From: Luzula sylvatica
Lineage: Eukaryota > Streptophyta > Magnoliopsida > Poales > Juncaceae
Assembly: GCA_946800325.1 (NCBI GenBank)
Contig: OX326957.1
Span: 19,689,591 to 19,753,590, forward strand
Reading direction: 5' to 3'
DNA: 64,000 nt
Every line of letters starts with the position of its first letter. The stretch's first letter is position 1. The notes below the pieces were generated by a model. It worked only from the letters and a program-made list of their open reading frames with translations. It was not told where the DNA came from and did not search any database. The position numbers and the translations under genes were made by a program. Below are positions 42,932 to 56,330 of this stretch, one piece after another.

Positions 42932-43473
42932 TAACGTGAAAGAAGACAATATCGAAAGTGTAGCGCTGTTTTTTGAGCTATTTATTCGTCTGGAAGGTCA
43001 CTCATATTTTTATCAAAATTCCTAAAATACTCCTCCTTAATTATGATATGTATTATAAACAAGTAATTCATTAATTAGCGAAACATATATTTCTTAATTT
43101 AGCATTACAAAAATAATAATTATCATTAATACAAAATAAGCAAATATTCCACGGTTATGTTTTTGCGATAATTATATAAACAAGAATAATATTGATTCAT
43201 ACATTCATACTCAACTTCATTCACTATATTTGTTATGTTAATTTAAAAAATATTTGATTTGCAAATTAATAAAAAAAATATTTTGAATTTTTTTGTATAA
43301 GTTTAGAAAAATAATAACTTAACAATTTGGCTGTCCTGTCATAAAACGGGATGAAAATAAGATTTTTTGATTAATTTGTCGTGATCCTTTAATTTTCTTA
43401 AGTTGCCAAAATAGTTTAATTCACAATTCACTCGATCACTCGTACAAATTACAAATACAACCTAGATCCCTTA
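42932..43473. other. AT-rich spacer
   Basis: No gene or bounded element seen. Confidence 0.4.
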
Positions 43474-43674
43474 AGGGGCTGTTTGGCAAGCATAATTAGT
43501 ACAGGGAAATCGGATTGTAAGATGGAGGACTAAAAAGTTATGGAATTAGTAATTCCGCGGTTTGTTTGGATATCCTAATTATATTTATAAAATTTTGGAA
43601 AATATAATTTTTTATATGATTGTTCACAAAATTTTAGAATTTCGTTATTGAAAATGTAAAACTAATGTTCTATG
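43474..43674. mobile_element. PIF/Harbinger-like terminus fragment
   Basis: TAA followed by GGGGCTGTTTGGCAAGC, homologous to 11147-11330 for about 190 bp. The match breaks at about 43674 where a GGATACGG-rich block starts, probably a nested insertion. No opposite end found. Confidence 0.6.
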
Positions 43675-44110
43675 TTGCACGGATACGGATACGGATATCG
43701 TATCCTATACGATACTGATGATATCTTATCCTATACGATATGGAAACGGCGATACGACAATTTTCAAAAAATCACGGATACGGATACGGCTATATAATTA
43801 TTATTTTGATATATTTATATTGTATATAATAAATAAATAAATAATAAATTAAATAATATTTTGAAATTAAATATCATAACAATACAAATATATAATAAAA
43901 GTATCTTAAATTTATTATAGAAGTATCCTAGAATTAATTTAGAAGTATCCTAGAATTAATTTAGAAGTATCCTAGAAGTATCTTAGAAGTATCATATATA
44001 ATTTATTTAAAAATATTATGGACCAAAAGACATAATGGGCCGAAGTATCATAAATGGAGTATCGCAGTCGTATCCTGAACGTATCTCGGCCGTATTCTGT
44101 CGTATCTTGT
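43675..44110. repeat. GGATACGG / CGTATCC-rich block, likely hAT-derived
   Basis: The left part repeats GGATACGGATACGG and TATCCTATACGATA; the right part repeats CGTATCTCGNCCGTATT. Between them TAGAAGTATCCTAGAATTAA is tandemly repeated (43919-43990). Likely a nested hAT remnant; no TSD found. Confidence 0.45.
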
Positions 44111-44371
44111 CGTATCTCGACCGTATTTTGGTCATAAAAAAATATTTAACACCATCCATAGTTACTTTTAACCCCATAGGGGGGTATTTGAAAATAAAAG
44201 TTTGGTAGAGGGGTTTTTTTGGAGTTTCCAAAAAGATAGGGGGTTTTTTAGAATATCCAAAAAAGATAGGGGGTTTTTTGAAAATTTCCCTACATTTAAT
44301 TTCTGGATGTTAAAAATAGACCATGATTGAAATAGTATACGGACCAAGATCTCAAAAAAATGTGATATTTA
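44111..44371. other. Spacer with a tandem GATAGGGGGTTTTTT motif
   Basis: AAAAGATAGGGGGTTTTTT recurs at about 44233 and 44263, ending TTGAAAATTTCCCT. It resembles the end of a Mutator-like element, without a partner here. Confidence 0.35.
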
Positions 44372-46000
44372 GTTATTTCATTAGAACGACACTAATACTT
44401 CGCTCAAATAAAATATATTACAACATGAAAGTTCTAGATAATCTAATTATCTAACTAAAACAATTTGAACCATTCAAATCGGAATTTTCTACTGAAAGTT
44501 ATACCAGTTTTAGTAAAATACGAACAAACGAAAAGGTAAGTATATCCAATATACACCTTTTCAACCAGAAAACTACAGACACCTTTTCAGTATTCTGTTG
44601 AAACAAAAATATTAAATTGTTCCAACCGACTTTGAACGTGAACGAAAGTTCTAGATAATCTTATTATCTAATTAACCCAATTTGATTGGACTCAATTGGA
44701 GTTTCGATGCGACATATACGGACGTTTTAGTCTCTGTATGTCAAACAGTCGCACCCTTTCAGTATTCCATAAAAACGACACTGATAATTCGTTCAAATGG
44801 AAAAACTTTATGTATCAAAGTCATAGATAATCTCATTATCTAACTACGCCAATTTGATCCAATCAATTTGGAGTTTTCCACTAAAAATTATCTTAGTTTT
44901 ACTCACTGTTGGGGAATGTCCTCGACCCCGGGCCCGCGCAGCGGATATGTAGGCCCGGTTCGATTCTCCGATTCCCGAGATCACGTCACGACTTCGAGGG
45001 TACGATGCGAATAGAAGGACAGATTCATACCAGTGCCAAATTGATGGCACACGAAGGGTTGATCGCCGCCTTCTATTTCCTTCGGTGTCACGTTGGTGAC
45101 TAGCCCGTACGTCCCATACCGCACGTCTCCCACCGTTTCGACACGCCTCGGGTTGTCTTCGTGCGTTCCATGCCCGCATGATTCCACAGCCCGTTACTCG
45201 ATTACTTCTCCGGTTTGATCACAACGAAGAGCCACATGTGTCGCTCCTCTACCCGTATCCACCGTGAGTCGTAGCACCTCGGTCGCGGATGCACCTGCCT
45301 AGACGATGCACCGGCGAACTTGCATGATTGCGTTTCGATTCTCTAGACGGAGAAAATTCTTTTCTCCTTCTCTCTCAATCTCTTCGCACTCTTTCATCAA
45401 GTGATTAGAGTCTCTTAATTTCTGGATTAATTCTAAATTAACTCCATTAATTTTCTGGTTGAACTAATCTAATTATTCAACTGGTTGGACTGATGAGAGA
45501 GAGAGAAACATCCTATATATACTCCATAGGATAAGGATGGGCCAAAAGGTATGTATATCTTCTATACACCTTTTCAAACAGAAAACTGCATACACCCTTT
45601 CAGTAATCTGTCAGAACGAAAATATTAAATCGTTCCAACCGACTTTGAACATTTATGAAAGTTGTATATAATCTAATTATCTTTCTAACCCAATTTGGCC
45701 CAGCCCAATTGGAGTTCGGACCCGAAAGTTACGGCCGTTTTACTGACAGTATGTCAAACTGTCGCACCCTTTCGGTATTTCATTAGAATGATACTGATAC
45801 TTCGCTCAAATGAAATATATTACAACATGAAAGTTCTAGATAATCTCATTATCTAACTAACCCAATTTGAACCATTCAAATCGGAGTTTCCTACTGAATG
45901 TTATACCAGTTGTACTAATCTGTTTCGTATGCCCACGAACGCGTACGTTCGTTTGTCCTACGTACCATTTTAGCGATGATCCAAAACTGTATTTCCTTCA
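44372..46000 (-). repeat. Copia 3' LTR (left)
   Basis: Its element-5' end on the plus strand is CTTCA at 46000 (TGAAG on the minus strand). It has an internal repeat of about 360 bp: roughly 44530-44900 and 45540-45900 share TATACACCTTTTCAA, GTTCCAACCGACTTTGAAC, GTATGTCAAAC and GTCGCACCCTTTC. A GC-rich segment near 44915-45330 contrasts with the AT-rich rest. An identical 111-codon frame occurs in both LTRs, but that follows from LTR identity. Confidence 0.85.
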
Positions 46001-46012
46001 GTCTCCCACTCA
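46001..46012 (-). other. Polypurine tract of the second Copia element
   Basis: On the minus strand TGAGTGGGAGAC directly precedes the TGAAG start of the 3' LTR, as in many plant Copia elements. Confidence 0.65.
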
Positions 46013-47399
46013 GTTTCATATTTACCTAAAAGGTACTCATGTATATCACATATACACTATATCAGAGAATCTGGCCCGCGTATCAAATACGCTAAAACCA
46101 TGCACATCCAATGTGCAAAAACTTGCAATCAAGCCCGACATAGTACAACTCGTTGTGTGACCGTGTAGGTTCGTTTAACGATGGCAGTAGGCCGTTTCCA
46201 TGGCACTACAAGCCCATGAGCGGGATCTAGTCACTCCATCATGGCTACCCATGTTAAAATAAAAAATGATTGTGATCATTGTGCCTATCTCGAATAGCGG
46301 TTACTAGTTCTCTTGTTTGCGATATCCGTTAATCAAAAGGCATGGTAATAGTCATCCTTATAATTTGATTAACTATACTTATTCCCCGATTCCGAGTTGA
46401 TTTAACAAATTTCAATCGATATTAACCATTAATATCATTGACTCTGGCCAGAGATTTCGTTAATCGACTCATCGAGCGGCGCCTAAGAGATATCTCTTCC
46501 TTTCGGAATAAACAATTCCTATCTTGGAGACTCACATTGAATTCCGTGTTTCGGACAATACCCAATGATGACCCTTTTAACTCCCTGTTACGGTGAGCGT
46601 AAGATCATATCAAAGCATTATGTTACGCACGTAACGCAATCAATGATCCCCTCAAGTATGAAGAATCTAAAACCCCATCCGTCACAAGTCCATCTATAAT
46701 GACTAAACCATGTCATGGACTCGCGGCTTTGGTCATATCTAATACATGTAACCTAACATATATCTACGTTCCCGATTCGACAAGCACCTTGTCCCATGAT
46801 TAGCAAAACATAATCATCTCCTCGGCAAACGTACTAGTGTACGCGTTCAGTCTATCCAATAATAGAAATGCTTCTCTCTTAAGCAAGCTGATCCGCGACT
46901 AGGGATGTTTAGAAATGACACTTTAAGTGTGACGGTTTCGCTGCACATGGTCCTCAACCATGTCGACGTCCACACAAGTTCAAATCAAGGTTCATGTAAC
47001 AATCATATTACACAACCCGCACACTGTTTTCATATAAGGTGAATGCATATTTAATTTAAGTAAACAAAAATTTTAAAAGGAATGCATTCATATGGACTAA
47101 GTATTTGGGTGATACAACGTTTACCTATGGGTATCTCCATACCCATAACCTGCGAGGACTATCGTATTAGATAACTACACTCTACTCTCTTCTTCCTCCT
47201 CTAGGTATCTCCATACCCATAGTCATCGCATGACAGTCACGCGCGACTAGAGAGAGCGGTCTTGTAAACGGGTCCGCACGTTCCCGCTAGTGTTAATCAT
47301 CATCAGGATTGGATCATTTCCAATACCTACGATCACATCTTTTCATAAAATTTCATGGATCAAATGAAATTTTCTGAGTATTGGCTAGAAGTGGTTGTG

Positions 47400-50300
47400 A
47401 CCTCGGCATTTTTGGCTTGTACTATTGCGTCTCATGCAATAAACAACCATAAATCCGATAACTCGTGACTACTAGAGTTTGGTCATGTATCCTTGATCCA
47501 TACCACTTCCTTTTGCGATTAATAACCGCAATATACTCGCCACCGTAAATAGAATCATAAACTATTGGTCTTGTGGAACCTTTCCACATAACCGTGTTTT
47601 CATTTAAGCAAAACATGTACACACTTTGTGATCGAAAGTCATGCTACATATTTGGACGTGCTTCATCTTTGGAAACTGTTGTTTGTTATAACTCTTTATA
47701 ACCAACACGTCCTCCACACCATTATAGATAATAAATCCTGAATTCTTTCGCAAAGTATTCAAGGATAAACTTCACCTCTATCAATACAAATCCCGATGGG
47801 TTTTAAATATACATAACCATTATGTATATATTTGTATAACCATTATACAATCACAAGAGTTAGTCTCATGTAATCGAATTACATTCAAACTCATGTGATT
47901 CCCATGAATTTTATTGACGGTGAACTAGACGCTTTATTTGTATGACAGATAGCCACATACATATCATGACAGATATAATAGATCCTAACATCAAATGTAA
48001 GACATCATATTATTACTTTTCGCGCTGCTTGATGTCTCACATCGAGCCGTTGAAAATTTCTGCCATTCGACATTTCGATTTATCTCCTCCAAGGAGTTTA
48101 CATGTTGAAAACCATTTTCAACAATATGTCGATATATGTGCTATAACATAGAACGAGGAACTTCTTAGATCTATCCTATAGATCTTCACGCTTAATTCAT
48201 AAGCGGTCTCGTCTAAATCCTTTGTCGTTACAAGAAATATAACGCAGCTCCCACTAACCTTCATGTGTACACAAAGTTTCCATTCGTTTCGACAATTTTA
48301 TAACAGTTTATAATTTTGTCAAAACGAATATTCCAATTACGAGAAGCTTTCTCTAATCCATCATATGGATCGTTAAAGCGTGCATATCTTATCCTCGATT
48401 CTTATGAATCGACAAAACCGTAAGGTTGTGTCAAGTACACATCCTTTCATAAAATTTCTGTCAAGAAATTCGGTTTTGACATCCATTTTGCCACATCACA
48501 TAGTCATAATATGCGACCATGGCAAGCAGAATTTCGAGAATGTGAAAGCATGGCAACATGCGAAAACGTTTCTTCATAGTCCGACTATGAATTGCATGAA
48601 ACTCTTCGCAAAAAGCCTCGCTTTACATATATGCGTATTCCTATCCATGTCGGTTCGTCATCTTGAAAAACCCACTCACATTTCACGGGTCTAACCCAGA
48701 AAGTAATGAAATCAAGTTCTGAACTTGATAATTTACATGGATCGAATCTCAGATTTCATGACATCATGTCATGTGGAATCAACTTTTCATAGCATCCTTG
48801 TAGGATATCGAATCATCATATGATTTCGATCTATCATCATTAGCCTCGATAAATCCGTATTTACCGGCTTATGATATAGCCTACTTGATCTACGAAAAAT
48901 TCCTTTGTGTGTTCGACTTGCGTTCATCAACTCTTGATGAAGCCATGTCAACTTTCATCGGTACAATGTTTATTTTCAAATCACGAACTCTTTCGAGATT
49001 TAATCTACTCCCAATAGCCCGCATAGAGATAAATGACAACAAGTTCCAAACTTGTGCGCATCTAGTCCTCCTCCAAGAAGGCATCTCTTCGAGCCACGAA
49101 AATCTAATTTTCGTCGGGACGTTAGAACTAATACCCTTTAGTTACCTTAAGGATACACGAACAATTTCCAGATTTGGGAGTGAGTTTAACCGAAACAAAT
49201 TTCGAAATACACTCACTTCCTCAAATATGTACAAGTGACAACTTCGGAACCATTCCGATCCATATCTCATATGGCGTCTTTTGTACCGATTAGAAGGTTT
49301 ATGGTCCATATCTTATATGCAACCATTAATTAGTGCCGCTGTCTCAAGGGCGTATCCCCAAAACATTTTTTTTTGGGATATCCGTTTGACTTATCATTTA
49401 TCGAACCATGTCCAACATGCGTTCATTTCCTCTTTTCAGACACATCTCAATGTTCCGAATAAAGGCAATCGTGAAACGATTCCACAATCATAAATGATCA
49501 TCAATATTAATAACTCAAATATCGCCTCTTCGATCCTATCGAAAGGTTTAGCTCAAATACTCGCCTTCTCGATCCTATCGAAAAACTTTGATTTTCTCGC
49601 TTAGTTGATTTCGTATTTCGTTTTTGAAACTCTTTGAACCTTTCAAAAGTCTCCATTTCGGTACGCATTAAATAGATATTTTCATATCTACTTTAACCGT
49701 CCATAAACGTAACAAAATACCGATAGCCTCCTCTTGCCTCGGAACTTATCGGATCATCTACATGTGAATGTAAGTTCTAATAATTCGTTGGATCTTTCTC
49801 CAACCTTTGGAGAATGATGCCCTTTGTCGTCTTGCCTAATAAATAATTATCGCATTAATCAATCGAATCTAATTCGAATGATTCTAGCAATCCATCATAT
49901 GGAATCTAGATACGCGAATCTCGTTTATATGGCCAAGACGGCAATGCCAAAATAAGCAATCAACCTCTTGGTTTAATCCTCCTCGGATTTCACCATTCTT
50001 TGAGTCACTAGTTTGAACAACTCCTTGTCCGAACTTTCTGTTTTGGAAAACATTTTCCCAAAATACCCTTAGACATACATTTCTTTCGATCCCGCTTTTG
50101 AATTACAAGGACATCCATGCATCTCTATGCTTTGGATTCCCCAGACACACCAAGCATCTCCTATTCAAATTTACATCGCATCATATGCAATTTCGGGATC
50201 GACTTATCTATCGAATGCATATGATATTCGGTCACGAAGATCAAATCTCGTACCATCAACACACGAGTGTTAATCAAAGACCCATAAGGCGTCTCAAAAT

Positions 50301-51400
50301 TAACCTACTCTTTGAGCCGCATCGAGCCATTCAACGCGTTCTAGCTCTTGAAACTATTTCATGAGCGTTGTGTTTTACTTTCATATACACCCGAATTCTC
50401 AAAACAATTTTGAGAAATATGCGTCTATACATGCCACCACAAGGCACGTAATATCATTCGATTCCTTCTTAAAGTTTATCGAACCCGGCTTTCTCTAAAG
50501 CCTTAGCATTGAGCCCCGAATCTACCATTTCCGTGTCCAACACGTTCCTTTAAGTCTAAGAACTATTCTTTGACTATCAAGGTTAATAACGGTAATTCCG
50601 GCCCAAAAGCCATCTATCATATCGATCTCATCGATATATTTGGTGTTGCTTGAAAACATAATTCTAAACGGATGATGAAGATTAACTCCTAACCGTGCGT
50701 ACTTAATCTATATGCTTATATGATGAATATATGATAGTGTTATTTTATCGAATCGATAACCCTCATACCGATACGGGACTCCAAGTCCATAACACTCAAG
50801 ACCCATATTTTACGATCCTCCCATAAGTGACTATGGCCGACAAATGAGATCTCGATATTTTAGGTAGGATAAAATCCAATCGTATCCAATACGACTCTCG
50901 TTCCTTTATAGAATTTCGGTGACGAATCGTATCCAATACAATCCATGTTCCGTGTGTGCATTCTATCTATGCCCCGAACTCCAATCGGATTGGCTTGGAC
51001 GGTTAAGTCATAACCATATCCATCGTATCGTTCAATTGAACTACTCACGTGCCCGACTATGGCCTGAAACCACGTGAGTCCCCAATTAACGCTTACCACC
51101 CGCACCAATATATACAATAGTACGTGCCCGACTATGGCCTGAAACCACGCACTATGTCATATCAATCTCGATGGTTGTGGATATGGAAGGCATTTTCATG
51201 ACTTAAATATTATGAGGGATCATGCCATTGCATGTTTCTAAATTCGTGACATAATCATATTATATCACTATCACAAGATTTTCAATATGCATATGATTTT
51301 ATTTGGGAGTCTAATTATTCTAAATAATTATCTAATTATATGCTAGTATGATTGATGCCGATCAAATCGATATAAAGAACTCAAAATTCCGAGCTTCGTA
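47400..51400 (-). pseudogene. Copia pol/gag remnants, heavily mutated
   Basis: Around 49450-49270 the minus strand translates, with stops and shifts, to an integrase C-terminal pattern (LDMVR, then a PxxxxGxA-like stretch before KTPYEIW-like residues in another frame). Around 47600-47440 it reads PIVYDSIYGGEYIAVINRKR, like the EAEYIA..KEAVW part of Copia RNase H. Gag would lie right of about 50 kb, but I could not recognise it. Stops occur throughout. Assignment rests on these two patches. Confidence 0.6.
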
Positions 51401-51564
51401 GCCAAAGTTATCGCGAAAACAAAAACAGCATCCAGAGAAGGGTCCGTTATAACGGACTGCCCCATCCGTTGTAACGCAGGGGCCGTGGGGCGCGAGAAAA
51501 CCTCTCCCGGGACGCGTCCGGGGCGCCAAAAACTGCCCCCGGGGCGGCAGAAAAATTATTTTTC

Positions 51565-53208
51565 TGCACCCTTTCGTTATTTCATTAGAACGACACTAAT
51601 ACTTCGTTCAAATGAAATATATTACAACATGAAAGTTCTAGATAATCTAATTATCTAACTAACACAATTTGAACCATTCAAATCGGAATTTTCTACTGAA
51701 CGTTATACCAGTTTTAGTAAAATACGAACAAACGAAAAGGTAAGTATATCCAATATACACCTTTTCAACCAGAAAACTACAGACACCTTTTCAGTATTCT
51801 GTTGAAACAAAAATATTAAATTGTTCCAACCGACTTTGAACGTGAACGAAAGTTCTAGATAATCTTATTATCTAATTAACCCAATTAGATTGGACTCAAT
51901 TGGAGTTTCGATGCGACATATACGGACGTTTTAGTCTCTGTATGTCAAACAGTCGCACCCTTTCAGTATTCCATAAAAACGACACTGATAATTCGTTCAA
52001 ATGGAAAAACTTTATGTATCAAAGTCATAGATAATCTCATTATCTAACTACGCCAATTTGATCCAATCAATTTGGAGTTTTCCACTAAAAATTATCTTAG
52101 TTTTACTCACTGTTGGGGAATGTCCTCGACCCCGGGCCCGCGCAGCGGATATGTAGGCCCGGTTCGATTCTCCGATTCCCGAGATCACGTCACGACTTCG
52201 AGGGTACGATGCGAATAGAAGGACAGATTCATACCAGTGCCAAATTGATGGCACACGAAGGGTTGATCGCCGCCTTCTATTTCCTTCGGTGTCACGTTGG
52301 TGACTAGCCCGTACGTCCCATACCGCACGTCTCCCACCGTTTCGACACGCCTCGGGTTGTCTTCGTGCGTTCCATGCCCGCATGATTCCACAGCCCGTTA
52401 CTCGATTACTTCTCCGGTTTGATCACAACGAAGAGCCACATGTGTCGCTCCTCTACCCGTATCCACCGTGAGTCGTAGCACCTCGGTCGCGGATGCACCT
52501 GCCTAGACGATGCACCGGCGAACTTGCATGATTGCGTTTCGATTCTCTAGACGGAGAAAATTCTTTTCTCCTTCTCTCTCAATCTCTTCGCACTCTTTCA
52601 TCAAGTGATTAGAGTCTCTTAATTTCTGGATTAATTCTAAATTAACTCCATTAATTTTCTGGTTGAACTAATCTAATTATTCAACTGGTTGGACTGATGA
52701 GAGAGAGAGAGAGAAACATCCTATATATACTCCATAGGATAAGGATGGGCCAAAAGGTATGTATATCTTCTATACACCTTTTCAAACAGAAAACTGCATA
52801 CACCCTTTCAGTAATCTGTCAGAACGAAAATATTAAATCGTTCCAACCGACTTTGAACATTTATGAAAGTTGTAGATAATCTAATTATCTTTCCAACCCA
52901 ATTTGGTCCAGCCCAATTGGAGTTCGGACCCGAAAGTTACGGCCGTTTTACTGACTGTATGTCAAACTGTCGCACCCTTTCGGTATTTCATTAGAATGAT
53001 ACTGATACTTCGCTCAAATGAAATATATTACAACATGAAAGTTCTAGATAATCTCATTATCTAACTAACCCAATTTGAACCATTCAAATCGGAGTTTCCT
53101 ACTGAATGTTATACCAGTTGTACTAATCTGTTTCGTATGCCCACGAACGCGTACGTTCGTTTGTCCTACGTACCATTTTAGCGATGATCCAAAACTGTAT
53201 TTACTTCA
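51565..53208 (-). repeat. Copia 5' LTR (right)
   Basis: Nearly identical to 44372-46000. It starts TGCACCCTTTCG at 51565 and ends ATTTACTTCA, so the minus-strand LTR runs TGAAG..GGGTGCA, TG..CA. A GA repeat is two bases longer than in the other copy. Confidence 0.85.
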
Positions 53209-53726
53209 ACAAAGTAGTCTAACGAACGCCAATATCTTACATGAAATTTTGTTTTTCAATTTTCAATTACAAACACCATAACTTATATATTTTTTTGATA
53301 TTTTTATTTTACTAAATATCGAGATATGCGTTCCTCTTAAGTACCTCAAAAATAATTTCTATATATCACTCTAATTTTACCTTCTAAAACTATACTACTA
53401 TTTATTTTGGTAGGAACATATTATATCAAACATACGATTCACAATATGCACTTGTCCATTTATTTATATCAAAAAAAATTGGATAATGATATTGACAAGA
53501 AATAATATTACTTGTAACAGAAAATTTAAATTCGAAATGGTAATTTTATTTTTAATTCATGTCAAATTTGAGTAAAATTTTTCTGTATCTAGTATTTGTT
53601 TTTTTTTTGTCAATATCACTATCCACAAATTTAACTATACAACAAAACAACAACAAATTTTGATAACCAATTATTAATATTAATTATATTCATTACATTT
53701 TTTTAGATTTTAACTATATATATTAA
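53209..53726. other. AT-rich spacer
   Basis: Flank of the Copia insertion; no gene or element seen. The last nine bases (53718-53726) are the TSD of the next element. Confidence 0.4.
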
Positions 53727-56091
53727 GGGTGATTCTCCAGTAGACCCATTTTTGTATTAAACGGCCCAGATTAAATCATGTAAATTGATCTAAAGGCTGA
53801 GATCATATTTGATACGGTAGACCATTTCTTAAAAAGGGTAAAATGGTAATTATATTGCCTTTACCCACCCACGCTATCCAGTAGTTTTGTTCATCTCCCA
53901 CATGTTTTATAACGCCTTCACCAGGTTTCTCTCCCTTTTCCCTTTTTATGTTTCTTCGATCTCTTCTCTTACTATTTGAAATCTGAGTAAAAAACCCGGA
54001 GGGTGAGAAAAGGAGGAGAGAAAGCTTAGAGGCGGTACAGTAAAGACAGAACTAGCTTCGCGGAGGGAGAAAGAGACGCACATGCGAGGGGTGTGGAGGG
54101 AGAGTGAGGGTTTAGGGTGGGACACCAAGAGACAGCTTCGTGGAGGAAGAGATGAGGGTTCACCGAAGTGAATCGAAGATCTGAATGAGGCATATTCTTC
54201 ACTGAGATCAGTATTTTGACCGGAAAATTTTGGGTTAGTCTCTCTGTACGATTTAATTTGTTCAAATTAAGTTTGAATTTGTTGAATTAGGGTTTGTGAA
54301 ATTGTCGAAATTGTACATTTTGTTAAAATGTCCCAATTTAGAGGAGGTTTGCTTGCAACTTTTTGGCAATTGAAGTTTATTTCGCAAAACAAATTCATGA
54401 ATTTGGGTTTTTCGGAAATTGTGGGGGTTCGTTTGCGAAATGTCAGGTAACTCCCTCCTCCTTTCTGAAAATTCTATATACTTGCACAAAACCTCAAAAA
54501 AAAAAATATCTTTCAGATATAGAGAACTAAGTGAAGTCGATGATAAACCTTCTAGAAGAAGATGCGAGAGCTCTCCTCAAATACGACTTGCTTCCTTCTC
54601 AAACATGTTATTTGATAAAATAACATCGATTGAGATTCTATGTATTTATATGCTGTAAATATTGTTTTTATCTTGTATGTTTCTTTTTTGTTATGGAGTG
54701 ACAATGCATCCTGTTAAGAGTTGATATGTCTATATATGTTTTATCAAAATGGCGAGTTTTCTCTTTTTGCAAGCCTATGTTTTTTCAAATCTGGTTCCAG
54801 GAAACTGGTACCGATTTCACTTTATTTACTTTCTTTTCTTTTTGTTAATTGGTACCAACACGAGTACCTTATTCTATCTCCTTTGCTCTGTTGACATTTT
54901 TGCACAAATTCTTTAAAATCTGCATAAATTACAGAAAGTCTTTTTTAAGTCCCACATTACGATTTCATACAATGTCAGGGAATATATAATCCTCCATTTT
55001 ATACAAGTCCAATATAAAATGATTCCCTGACTTTTGCAAATAAAAGGATACAACTAGTCACAAATATAAGTCAAGTATTATACATAACCCCTATTTCAAA
55101 TTCAATATCACAAATTTGTTCATAAACCAGAAATGAAATTAATTAAAAGCATACAACTAGTCATGTCTAACATGAAATCAAATAACAATCAACAACACAT
55201 AAATCACTGTATCAATGATAAATTCACATCAATTCAAAAACGTTTGCATCGCATTCGTCGCATTCTCCTCAAACAACATAAACGTCATTTTCGCATTGCC
55301 ACCATCCTCCATGAATAACGAGTAAAAATTAGTTTAATAAAGCAAATATTTAATTTTAGCTTTACAATAAATAACCGGCAAAAAATCAAAATCATAAATT
55401 GAACAGATTTGGAGGATTAAAAATTATGTCAAAAATATTAAAATAAATATCTGTAAAATCTGCAATTTTTATCAAAATCAAAATATGCGAATTTTTTGGT
55501 GAAAAGATCTGCAAAATATGTCAAAACTAAATCTCTCCAAAAATAATACAAATGCAAAATAATTCAATTTGTCAAATTGATCGAATTCGACAAATTTAAT
55601 AAAAACCTTCAAATCTGCAAAAATTGAATTTGTAAAAAATTAAAAGAACTTAATTTTATTAAATTTTAAGTAAAATTGACCGAAATAGAGAGATGGATAA
55701 ATGTACCATTTCATTATTTTTCAATCCGGAGAAATCTTTACATGGAAGAGGGAGACAGCTTCATAGTGAGTTGCAGAGAGAACTTCACAGGCAACGAGAG
55801 AGAAAGCTTCACGATGTAAGGGGAAGAGATAAAGAAAGCTTCGCTTAGAGAGATAAAGCTTCCTCATGAGATAATGATTTCACGGTGAAGGAGAGATGAG
55901 AGCTATTTGTTCAGGGGGAGTGGAGAGAAATGTACGGAGGAGTGAGCCAGAAAAAGGTTAAATTTGTAAAGAGAACAATGGAGAAGTCCAGTCCATTACT
56001 ATAAAAATGGAGAGGTTTCGAAAAACAAATAAAACTAATAATTAATACCGAGATTACCCTTTTATTAGAGGGGTCTACAGTAGAATCGCCC
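53727..56091. mobile_element. Mutator-like non-autonomous element (2365 bp)
   Basis: A 9-bp TSD ATATATTAA is at 53718-53726 and 56092-56100. The ends GGGTGATTCTCCAGTAGACC and, inverted, GGGCGATTCTACTGTAGACC match at 16 of 20 positions. The interior has AGAGAAAGCTTC / GACAGCTTCRTGG-type repeats near both ends (53995-54170, 55740-55910) and AT-rich middle sequence with GTAATTA and TTCAAATCTGCA motifs. A 61-codon frame at 55133-55318 has no recognisable family. It could carry captured host sequence, but I cannot show that. Confidence 0.85.
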
Positions 56092-56320
56092 ATATATTAA
56101 ACAGAACATCATATTTCCTTAAAAATGAAAAGGTTCACGGTAGACCGAGTATACGAACTATATGAATGCTGGCACCGGCGTCAATGTGCCACACGGTAAA
56201 CAATGGTAAGCGGCTCCACCAACTTTCCATTGCCAGCTTTATCTTCCTTCTCTCCATTCACACTTCACCAGATCTCCCTCACTACAATCATCAATCCATC
56301 TCCATTAATATGGAAATGGA

Positions 56321-56330
56321 GGTATATATG
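56321..56330 (+). promoter_or_regulatory. Likely TATA box of the galactan synthase gene
   Basis: GTATATATGG lies about 205 bp before the start codon, with CT-rich leader sequence downstream, as is usual in plant promoters. Confidence 0.45.

Larger units (their letters stand above)
44372..53208 (-). mobile_element. Ty1/Copia LTR retrotransposon with decayed interior (8.8 kb)
   Basis: Two LTRs of about 1.63 kb (44372-46000 and about 51565-53208) flank a 5.6-kb interior. By eye the LTRs differ at roughly a dozen bases plus a GA unit, i.e. about 99% identity. The minus orientation follows from a purine tract GAGTGGGAGAC just before the left LTR (46001-46012) and from integrase and RNase H traces in that order on the minus strand. 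No frame longer than about 120 codons survives inside. No clear primer site lies next to the right LTR. The left LTR seems to lack about 11 outer bases, and no TSD is visible. Confidence 0.82.

Noticed and set aside
44844..45179. 111-codon frame, repeated identically at 52048-52383
   Set aside because: Both copies lie inside the near-identical LTRs, so identity reflects LTR homology; the frame has no recognisable domain and overlaps others in the GC-rich island.
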